A stretch of 64,000 nucleotides of DNA, from contig CP053148.1 in NCBI GenBank assembly GCA_014607495.2, positions 13,020,001-13,084,000 of the forward strand, given 5' to 3'. Below are positions 46,452 to 58,600 of this stretch, one piece after another (positions within the stretch are counted from its first letter, which is position 1; the number at the start of each line of letters is the position of its first letter). The notes beneath the pieces were generated by a model. The model saw only the letters and a program-made list of their open reading frames with translations, ran no database searches and was not told the DNA's origin. Both the position numbers and the translations under genes were made by a program. Origin of the DNA: Carposina sasakii (taxonomy: Eukaryota > Arthropoda > Insecta > Lepidoptera > Carposinidae).

Positions 46452-46678
46452 GTACAGAAAATGGTTCTTGGAAATATTTTTCATCAGCAAAACATCACGA
46501 TGCCATTTGACCGGTGACGGGAGCCAAAGAACTTGTTACGACATCACATAGTAAACTAAAGATTAAAATATTAACATGTGACTTTATGTGATACATTATA
46601 ATAACTCAGTGCCTTAAACAGTTGCCGCTTACTTAAGCTATTTAGATTTAGTGTTATAATTAAAGTTTATGCCGTTCA
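46452..46678 (+). other. Possible 5' UTR exon segment
   Basis: A good acceptor (tttccatttgcag, ending 46451) lies 227 bp before the ATG at 46679, so the start codon probably sits in an internal exon. An upstream ATG at 46669 opens a 17-codon frame that overlaps the main start in another frame and ends at TAG near 46722. Confidence 0.4.
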
Positions 46679-49600
46679 ATGGATTCCCAGGCGGCCTCTA
46701 CCTCAAAAGGAAACAAGAATAGAGGACGTAAAAATGAGAAAAAGAAAAAAGTTGTAGTAGATAACACTGTCGGTACCCTCGACGAGGCGTGCCGGCAGCT
46801 GAACAAGCTGTCGACCGAGGAGGGGGCCGGCAGCAGCTCGCCCAACCCCATGGAGAGCGACGACTTAGTCAACGCCATCAACTACAACACAATCACATCA
46901 CTGGCAGCGCTGAAAGACATTATACAAGGCGAAGGCAATGATACCCCCGAAACGGACAGTTTCTTCCAGCATTACTTCATGAATCATTGCAACAATCTGT
47001 CCAGCCGGAACCCAACGAATCCTAACACGTCGTTCCCTTTCGCTGAACGCCGGCGCCTATCGCAGTGCCGTGAGGAGGACGAGGACGACGTGAAGAAGGA
47101 GAGCGATCCGCCGCCGTCCGCCTGCGCTTCAGAAGCTTGCTCGGAAAATGCATCACAAGAAAACCTAAAAGACATCACAAAAGAAACTAATTCAAATGAG
47201 ACTGATGACGCGAAATGTGATAAAATTGTTAGTAAAGAAGATCATTCAAGCAGTAAGGAAAGTCCAGAAGGCTCGAAGAGGATAGTGACGGGAGCCCGGC
47301 ATAAGTTCCTGGTGACGACCGCCGAGCCGCCTGCCGTGACCCCTCAGGTGGAGCGTGCGCTGCGCTCGCAGGTCCATAACGCACATACAGTACATTTCGG
47401 TACAAAGGGCGCAGAGGAACAGAGGCCTAGTGCAAGGTCTATATTCGAAGGACAGAATCTCCACCGCGATAATTATTACTTCGACAGTAGTTTAATTGAA
47501 ATAAGATCCACTGTGGACAGTGTTACACCAAATTCTGAGGATATTTGGGTCAAACGGACAGATGATAAAAAAGTAAGTTCAATTTTGTTAAAACGTAGAT
47601 CCATTGTGAAAATATTATTTGAAAATCTAAATCCTTAATTATGTTTTCCAGGTGCCTGTTTTGCCGACTCCAAAACTCGATGAACAGATCGTGACAAAGA
47701 AGAACGAGCTCGAGGGAGTTCGTTCCCGGTCTGGAACATGGAGTTCGCAGACGCCCAGAAAAGACAAAGAGATGCTGAGGAGGCCGCAGACGAAGAAGGA
47801 GAAGGATATTCGAAGGAGTACCGATGACAGGCGTCACAAGAGAGGTAAGAGAACTCGCGTGGCGACTGCATGCGCCGCCCTCGATAGACTGATAATAGCA
47901 TTGATCCACGCGGGCGACATACCGCGGTGAATTGTTATGCTGCTAGATTAAAAATTGTTCACATCAGCGCTATTATGCCGAAGTGCATAAATGTGCGAAA
48001 TTTTTATTGAGTTACGCTCTGTTTAGCTGTGCGTAGATTTTTACATCGTCTTCAGCAAACTTGAGTATATTAAATTTTTCTACTCGCTCAGGTGGCAAGA
48101 TAATTACCAAATTAGCCTTTTTAGTCGCTAGGTGAAATAGGTTTGTTATTAGGTAGGTATTGTGATCGATGTCTGTAGGTAGGTACATAATATCTTGTTT
48201 TAGTATAGGTATATCGCTCTTAAAATCTGTTTTCATTTACAAAAGCCACATCATAACCTATTCTAGGGACTATTGCCCTATCTATGGAATTCGTCCGGGT
48301 GGAAATGTAAAAGTCCTCTGGAACAAATGTTACCGTATGAAATAGGAACTTATATTCTTATACTTTATTGCACATGCACAAAAAGAAAAATGGCATACAA
48401 CATAAAAGAAGAGATGCATGTACAATGGCAAGATTATCTCTAAAAGAGTACTTTGTTACAAATATATTCCAAAATATCGGGCGTTGCGAATACAGACCAA
48501 ATCCATTAGTCGCAGTTTGTAAATATAGATTTATGAACCTAGAAGTATTTGGATGGGTAAGAGTGCATCCATGAAGCATTTAATAGGGAGAGGTGTGATT
48601 CTTAATGTAGTCCTGCAAATGCCAATGTCTAGCAAAGGACTCACCTTCTTTCTTGCCCTCATCACAATCCTTACTAATATTATAACTACTTTACTTTACT
48701 TTATACTTTATTGCACACAAATTAAAAGTATACACATAAATTACACAGGTACTGGAGAAATGTACAATGGCGTGCTTATATCTTTAAGAGATTTTTCCAG
48801 CAACTCTGTCTGGCTGTGTCTCGCACAATCGCGCTTAAATTACAGACCCGATTTAAATGAAATAAGGTATAGAGATAGTCTAAAGCAGCGGTCTTCACAC
48901 ATTACCGACCAAGAGCCACACATGAAAATGTGAGTGCCAGCACCGGGCCGCAGACTATGTAAAAGCGCTTCATGATCGTTTGCACACATATCTAGGGTTG
49001 CCAGGTTAAAGAACCTAAAAGCCGAAAAGACCAGCCTATTAGGCCGGATATTAGGGTAAAAAAGCCGGATACCTTACTTTATTTAGGATTTCATGTCTTT
49101 TCCTTGTTTTCTTTTAATTCCAAGAATTTTTGGAGCTTACAAAAAAAGTTAAAGTCTGCTTAAGTGTAAATAGAATACGTACGCGAGCGGAGCGAGCGCG
49201 AAATTTATTCTCATACTAGTGGACGCCCGCGACTCCGTCCGCATGGACTGCAGTAAAAAAACAAAATGTCGAAATTATCCGGGATAAAAACATTTTCCCG
49301 GGATAAAAAGTAGCCTATATGTTAAGTGGGACCTGTCACAATATATTCCTGAAAACTTGCACAAACATCGACTCGTTACAATTTTATTATATTTACCTAT
49401 AGATAGATTTAGCACCTAACTCAGGTAAGTTGCCTATTACTTCATAAACTATACAGATAATGTGTGACCATTGCTAAAGCATGAGATGGGTTACATCCGG
49501 GTAAACATGTAAACATTTATCATGTTTAAACTACCAAACAACATTGGTAAAATCTTCATGTAACTTGTAAGCGATTTTTCCAAACGTCAGTAGCTTATCA

Positions 49601-52600
49601 GAAGAATAAAGTTGATGCTGTCTTTCTCTTAAACTTGGTGAAGATGGTGACAGCATCAACTTTACTCTTCAGATAGGCTATCTGACGTTCGGAAAAATCG
49701 TCCCTTAATCTAATTATTTTGTCACCCTAAAGGGGGGAGAATAGCAGTCCACGCAAAAAGAGTTGGGCGTCCCCTAGTTTTCTATAAACGTTCATAAAAC
49801 AAGAGTTATGGCTCCACGAGTGCATCTGTAGGTAGTGCTGCCCAGCGGTGTGGAAAAGTTGGCTACTCGCCAGAACTCTAGTGTTAAGTTCCAAATAAAT
49901 CTTATCTGTCACGACTTACGCCTACATCTTTGGATATGCGAAGATTTATGACATGTCGACGCGACTGCTGTTTACGGCATAATGCTGAGAACAGATTAAG
50001 AAAACTCATATGCTCATACGTGTTTTCGCTGAAATCTACGGTTAATTCGCCGTACGTCGGCACGGTGGTTGTATGGATCACTATGGGAGATTAGCTTTAC
50101 GTACATTTTCACGTCAAGTACGAAAACGTGCTATGGGCAAGAGGCATAAGACAAAGCGAACTGGCTATACGAGCTAAAGCAAGCTAATTCGGACGACAGT
50201 GTACGGTTCTCTTCACGCGTTCACTCTCGTTCTATGTTTAGTCTATGTAATAGATACTCGTACTAAAGCAATGGCAGACGAGCGTGTAATATCGAGTTTA
50301 ATTTGTTTTGGTTTAAGGTCTAGATCCGGCATTAGGTTTTAGAATATTTAGGTTCAGCTTATGGCTCGCCTTATTAATATGTTTACGGAATACGAAAATA
50401 TGTATTTCGAATGTGTTTTCGACACGATACTAAATTCTAATGCCACTGGTGTTTCATGGATGGAGATTTGCTAATAACGATAGATACGCGATATTAGTTA
50501 TTGATTGAATCACGGCCTCATGCGTTATTATTACAATCGATCTGCTTATCGCATCGTACTGATTTACCTACTAATAGGTATGCGGATGTCAGCTACTAAC
50601 TTATTAATTAAACGATTCGGCCCCCTTATTATTTTGCTATTGCTTTTACGTAATCAGGGGGCGGGTTTGTTCTCGTAAATGCAGTTTTGCTATGATGCAG
50701 TTTAGTCTAGTGTATAGTGGCACCGACATATAGCGGCCGTAATATGGCGATCAAATCATCTACTAGAACGCTATCTATTATCTAACTAAATTGGCGAGGT
50801 TTTCTAGAGAGTGGTAATTCACGTTTACAGTGAATACGCTACACCGACATCACTCACCGCCGAGTGACGGTACCGTTATACTAATAACTTAACGCGTCGT
50901 TAACGCACCGTCATAGTCTCGTCAACGCTATCAAGCTCAAAGTACGAAGACAGTTAAAAAAACCAAATTTTTGATGTTACCGCGAACACTGTCTTATACA
51001 TATATCTATTATTATTTCTTTATATTAATGAGGTATGGTATCTACGAACGATGATCCATTCTTGCAATATTTGCTTCGATAAGATAAGCATAATTATAAT
51101 TTTACTGAGTATGTGTTACTTGGAGTACCTAACATTTAACTTTTTGACGTTAATTATTGTCATTGACAGGCGATTGGTGTAGTTGGTACTGTTGGCAGTG
51201 ACCCTGCCTGTGGTGCCATAGGTCCTGAGTTCAAATCCTGGTGGGTGCAAACATTTATATGATGAATATCGATGCTTGTTTCCGAGTCATGGATGTTTCT
51301 ATACCTACTTATCTATGTACATACAGGGTGCAAGTGACAGCCAGGCAATAATTCATATGACGACTTCAGACTACGTTTCTGAGGCGAAAACCACTGAAAA
51401 TTTTCGCTACAAAATGTCCAAATTTAAATTTTAAAAAATATGACTACATAGTAAGTTTAAGCAGTCCTTAGATAATGACTTAAAACTAAATTTTTACCTA
51501 CGTTTCTGTCTATTTTTGAAAAGCAAATAAGCACATTTGGCAAAATAAATCGACGATTATCCATTTGGTGCGATGCCTAGTTATCGTAGTGAGTTCATTT
51601 TAAACGTACTGGGTAACTCCTGTTATCGACCGATATTTGTCAATAATGTGCTGCAGTCATTTACAAGGGCATTGTGATCTTTGGTCATGTAGTGGCCTAC
51701 ATTGGTATCTGATACTATGACTGTGTACATAGTGCCATTGACGTATGCTCAAGGTTTGTTTGCAAAAGGATTGCCTGGTTTGAAATCAAAGGTGCGATTG
51801 CTTGTTTCGGCTCTTCCAGCTTCTTTCGCAAAATGACCTGCAGTCGTTTTTGTTCGTGAAATACCCTATCCGTAAATTACCCTATTCGTGGAATACCAAA
51901 TTCCCGAAATACCAAACATTCAGCAAAATATTATAATAATATTGACGTAACGTGTAAATCGGGGATGATAAGGGGTAACAGTATCTTAAGTTTAAGTATT
52001 TATTATAATATGATCTGTGGCTTAAACCTCACTTGCAGCAAAATGACATTTAACTAGGTTTTACGCACTTGCTGTAAGTGGACGCAAATAAATATTATAA
52101 CGTGTTATATATCGGGAGAGGGTAAAAAGCGGAAAATATTATTTAAAATTTCAAACGTTATAATAGGAACAATAACTTTTTATAATTCTACCGAGAAACT
52201 ATGTAGGTATTATGTAGTCGCATGGAAACCGCACCTCCCCAACTGAAATACTTTTCTCGGAAATTTTAATGCAAATCCGCTAAATAATTATACATATAAT
52301 ACCAAGGTTTATTATACCATAAATACAAGTATACGATGTATTTTCGTAAAATCTTTATTCTTCCCGGATGTCACGTGTCGGTACTTAGTTACCTGGTAAC
52401 CGCGGGAAGCTCTCATCAGCTGGGCGGAGTTGCACTACCGGTCACTAGTGGCAGAGTACTAACACATATACAATAAACACATCGGTGTTCCCAAAATTGG
52501 TTACACAGAAGCCCAGAGCACGACCACGAAGGAGATGCCACAGCCACGTTTACCAAACTTACACCCTAAATTAGTTGATTGCTCTAACTTTGTCTGAGTA

Positions 52601-55600
52601 GGCTATAAGAAACACAAGAAATGTTCAAAAACGAGACAATTTGTTATTTTCGGTATCTTACATTGGCCTTTGGACCTTCCTTTGTATACCTTATCCAAGT
52701 AAGTGGCCGACCTTTGTGGAAACATAGAAATTTTAAGCCCTCCATACCGAGAATAATGCGAAAGTGACCTGGTACTTTCGCATTATTCTCGGTATGGAGG
52801 GCTTAAAATTTTTATATTTGCTGAAGCGAAATTCGTTACATACTGCACTGGTATTAATTTGATTGCAAGGAGTAAGACTAAACAATGCACTGGGTATTGG
52901 TATTCATTTTATTGCAAACACTACAAACAAAAGCAGTAGATAAAATAATATAACAGTTCCTATGTGTCGAAGTGTTGGATCAGCATAAAGTAGCAGTTGT
53001 TGCCCGCAGCTCAGCTATGCAATATAGTCTATAATATAAAAAATGTCGCTGAATGTGTTGCTAAGCGCAAATCTCGAGAACATCTGAACCGATTTCGCTA
53101 ATTCTTTCTTTAGAATATTCGTTGAAGTACGTGAATGGTTCTTGCAGAGGGGAAAAATGAAAAATTGCCTGAAATCAACACTTCTCTATAGGGGCGGCCC
53201 ACGTGAAAGGGAATTACACCCGTGCAAAGCCAGGGCGGATCCCAAGTTTCAAATAAGTTCCAATGCATTTATCGGCGTCTGGTTAGGCGTCGTTTTGACT
53301 GTGGTGATGTGGGACTTAACTAGAGTAAATCAGCTGCATCTCCTTCTGTGCATGTCGTAATAGGCGACTCGAGCAATATTTCAGGCGATAAGCTAGTTGT
53401 CACTGATGATTTTTACTTTTACAGTCCCCAAGGTAGGTTATCTTTTATGGTCTTGCAATATGGCTACCGCATTTCGGGATAGCGCAGTTGCCCTAAAGCA
53501 TCATAACAATGCATGATAACAAATTCTGATCGTCCAGGCCTTGACACTAGCCTTATGTTGCTATATGGTCACATTATAATAAACGAGGATCTTAGGGCCG
53601 GTCGATAGAAATCAAATAAAAAAAACATTACGTCGGCTCTATGAGTCATCAATATAAAATTCAAACACCTTTTCTACATGGATACTCGTACAAGCTTGAC
53701 TATAAAAAGTAGGTACTTAGTATACACAAGTTTATACTTAGTAAACATGCACATTGAGGAAAAATTAAAATAGGATTTATCCATGACCATCAGGCGTGGG
53801 CGATGTCCTAAAAAGTTATTTTTATTATTCTTGAAATCTTGACTTAGGTAAGTAAGTAGTCTATCATTTTGTGCTCAGCAAAACCTTAACATTGTAATTG
53901 TGATACCTAAACACGATCTTTCACAGATTTTTTATGTCTTAATACAAGAGATAGCTCTCGTTGCTTTTATACCTAAAAAACGATGCTCGCATACCTACAT
54001 AGTTACATTTTGAGGTCCTAGGGCTTACTTTATTGGCTCACTCGAAAAGTAAAATTAATCTTAATATTATAAACGCGAAAGTTTGTGAGTATGTATGGAT
54101 GGATGGATGGATGGATTAATAAAATTTGGTAAGGAGTTAGCTGACACCCTGGATTAACACATAGGTTATACGGTATTATACGGTAACACACGATATACGG
54201 TTTAAGTATAATTTGAATAGATTTGAATAGTCCTGTCGCTATTTTGTATGCGTTTTCGAAAAATCTGATTGTACTCTCTATGCCATTGGCTTATTCGATT
54301 GTATCCTACAAAATCATGTCTAATAAATACGAATAAAAAGATTTCTTGCTAAAAGAGACTTGTTGGTATTGTATGGCGTCTATATATTTTGCTTTAATTT
54401 ATGGCTTAAATTTAATAAATACCTAAACTATGTTAATTTGTATACAATTATTGACTGTGCTAAATAAAATAACGACGATCTTATCTCTGTCGATCTAATT
54501 AAAAATTTGCAAGGTAGACTTACTCCAATCACATACATAGAAGTCGGTACGTGGCGGGCAAAATTTGGTCTCAGTTTGGGTGCAACATGCTGAGAGTTAA
54601 CACTCAATACAGCCACTACTGCTGAAATTATAATGGACCCGTGAGCGAGCGGTCTTAGCCCGGTCCATAAGCAAAAGGGAGTTGTACTTAATCCTTTTCA
54701 TTTGGTTGATAAGAGAGATGGTCTGATTAACAAAAAAAAAAAAACGTTTACGGTTATATTTCCGAAGTACAAATGCTAATTCGTATTACGGTTAGATCGT
54801 TCCTTAATTTGTCGGTAGAGCTTTAATTTCGTGTGGTTGCGGCGCTGGCATATAGCGACTGTAAAAACGGCTGTGAAGGTAACCATAGCGTTCGGGAAGC
54901 CAGCGGTGGCGACTAGTTGATAAAACAATGTTAGAAAGGAACATAGAGGATCATCATCATTTTTACAATAATTTTTATCTGTTTCACAGATGCGCGTTTG
55001 GATGCAGCAATCACGCGCAGCACGCAATCGGTCGGGGAGCGGAAACGTCGCGGATCCAACGACGACGGACAACCGCATCCCATGTACCAGCAGACCATAC
55101 ATGGTATGTTAAAAATATATAGCACTTGCATTTTGCTGCTGTTTGGGTAAAGCATTTATCATACTGCAATGCCCCTGCGTCCGGGCAGATTTTTACTATG
55201 CAATTTCACGCGCAGAGACGCGTTGTCTGTATGTGATACCCGGAATGTTTTCTAAAGAAATTGCGGCATTTTCATGCAATGTGCAAGAGTGTCTTCTATG
55301 TCTGGTGTTTGGCAAATGTTGACTCGAAAACCGCAACCTATTTGTTGAGTAATACGATTCGAATCCCTACTGAGACGGATTTTCAGACAACAATGGCTCT
55401 GATATATTTTATGGCCGACCTTTTGCTTATATCTCTATAAACCACTGGGTCCTTCGAAGAATCATAATTTCGCATAGAAGTTAACGATATCAAAGTTATC
55501 GTCACATTTCCACCAACAGTGATTAGATTTCATCATGTGTTTTAGCATACGCACTAAATTAAGGCTTCCTATTGAAAAATGGCATCGACAAATTTGTGAA

Positions 55601-58600
55601 CTTCACTATAGCTTGTAACATTTTTACATTGTCTAATTTTTTTTTTAATAAGTATGCGGTTTACAGGTAGTTCATCAATGCTACAAGGTAAGGTCTAAGT
55701 GTGCCTGCACACATACAAAAATCGATGTCTTTGTCGTACACGCCTTTTAATATGTAATTTATTTTATGGTAAAATAGGGCATTTTACCTAACCCGATGTC
55801 ATATCTAGTAGGCTGAGATCATGCATTCAGCAGCCATAGATTTTGCATAACAATTGTTAGGAATAAGCTAAAAATAACCTTTATAACTTATAAGCAAAAA
55901 TATGTGCAACTGAGATGCGTTCACTGTGAAATATGGTTGACAATGGTTATATTTATGTAATTTATGTAAAATTTCTGAAAATCTTTCGAAAATAAACCGC
56001 TGCAACTTTGTCCTATTGGCTAATTTTGAAATACTCACATTTAAATATTGTATACGACGCGACGTATTGTCCCAGTTACCAGGTATTACATAAGTAATTT
56101 TGGCAAATTCAATATTAGATACAATTAAGATCACTGGGCTAACCAGGAGGTCTGAAAGCAAGGCTATTTCCATTGTGAAACCGAGATGTCACTAAATACT
56201 GCATCTCGCTTCCACACAATACAAAAATAGTCCTGAGAGTTTAGACAAAGTAACATTATTTTCCGATCGATTAATAGAAAGAGGCGTGATTTTATGTAGT
56301 ATGTATGAATAAATAGACGTTCGTCGTTGAAGCGTTTTCTTTAAAAGCAAGCCTTCATTTTCACGTTCGTTTCATTTTCGTTATATCACGTGACAAAATC
56401 CAACCGATTTTGATGGGAATGTTATGACAGTGAACGTCAATGCGAAACTATGTTACATTGTCTTAGGACCCTAGTGAATGGTTATGTTTATATATTTTAT
56501 GTCGGATGGTTAGGAATGTTCTTATTCTTTATTGTACACAAAACATCACAACAGGGTGGTAAACACTTGGAACAAACTACCAGAAGAAGTGGTTTCGGCA
56601 CCAAGTGTCAATAATTTCAAAAAAAAACTAGACAAACACATTAAAGAACATAGAAAAACCTAAGAAGAGAACATTCAGATACAGGCAAAATCAGTTGCCT
56701 CAATTGCCTGCCTGTTTACATATATAATAATAATAAAATACAGAGGAATTTGCATAAGAAATGCATACAAAGACGTGCTTATCTCTGCAAGAGATTTCTT
56801 CCAGTATACCAGAGAGCAAAGTGAGACCAATAAGTTTAATAATGTTTTGTGTTATAAAACATTTGACATTGGCTAGTGGCTTTGATGTATCTCTATTTCA
56901 TACATTTTATACTTTCATAAGTTGCTTGATTCTTTATATTAGTATTGAACTATGTAATATATTAAAATATGTTCTACTATGAGGTACCTAAATAATATCT
57001 TTCCAGGAACATCCGGGGTAAGTCGACGGCCAGCGCTCTTCGACATGTTCAAATCCAAGCCACGTGGGGACGCTAAGAAACCCCCCTCCATCATGCAGCA
57101 GGTCAAAGCGGCCGTGCAGGTAATTATAACTATAATTAAATACCTTTCGGGCCCATAGCTATTAGTGTAATGGACATTTTTGAACTCTCATTAGTGTAAA
57201 ATTTTGTTGATATCTCGCTTAACATACACCTTTTGTATGTATACAGGGTGTTTGTGGCAGCTAGGCAAATATTGATATGGTGACTTCAGACCATGATTCT
57301 GAGATGAAAACCAGTGAAAATTTTCGTAGGAAAATTCTAAAATTTTCCGACTTTTTTTTCATTTTTTCAGGGAAAAAAAAATAGTGCGGTTCCTTTAAGT
57401 AGGCCTTAAATAATGACTTAAAAATAAAATTTTAACGTTTGGATGATTTTCAAAAAAAAAGTTGCTTTAAAAAAAAAGTTGCTTTAAAAAAAAGTTGAAT
57501 TAACTGATCAACCCCAAAGGAGAATCACAAGTGATCCAAAAAATAGCAATGTATTACAAAATAACCAATAAGGCTATTTAACTAGTCGCAGGATCGCCCG
57601 ACAAAAGTGGCGCGAAAAGCAATTATTGCGTATGATCTAATCAAAAATTATTTTTCCTGCTGTCGTATAACTCAAAACAATGGTACTTGTTCCGGATCTC
57701 AGTATTTGCCTGGCTGTCACAAACACCCTGTATTTGCGTCGTGTTGCTAGTTATGAAGGGGTTATTGTAGAAGTACATGGAATCGGTAGTGACGCGACCA
57801 CACGTTGTCGTCATCTGCTGGCAACAGCTTGCTGCTGTGTGAATTCGGAAAGAAACACGTGCCTTTAGACGGCATTGATTTTAGCCTTCATAAATGCCAA
57901 TAGTGTGTCTCTTTCTATCATGTCAAATCATAATACATATATATAGTAGGTACATACATATAGACACGACTGTGTTCCTGAAACTGGGTAGCCAGAACTT
58001 TTACCATAGCGGGGACATGGTGACAAGTTGCAAGCTTATCACCTGAGAGCATGCCCGAGTTCCTTATTCAACTCTTACAACATGCACGGAAATAGAAGCA
58101 GCTTATGTGTTCTACTGAAGCACGGGTATCAAATCAAAATTAGAGCGCATTAGTCTCTTTTCGTTTACTACTTATTAGTGCTAATGGCTAACTTAAGAGT
58201 GGATATTTGGATATTTTCCATGTTTTTTGAGGATACTCCTTGGAATTTCAGGGATTTCAGTAATAAGGTGTGTTCGTTAACGGGATAGCGTCTGTGTAGA
58301 TATAACCGGATAACAATTTCAATACCTCATGCCTGAGTTATTTTCTCGTGCAATAAACAAAGCCTTAAGCCTAAATATATCTGTATAGGTATATACAGAA
58401 AGAATAGATAACAAAGTTTCATAAAATATCCTCCTTTTTTATTACAGAACATGAAAAAAACAAACAGCAAAGAAGGTAATGCTTCGAAGACTGACGTAAG
58501 GACGGAAGTCGCAGCTTCAGGACCGGAAAATGTGAAGGTCAAAGACGGGTCCGCCCATCGGCATCCTGGCAGTGATACACAGGTTGGTACTAGAATGCAT

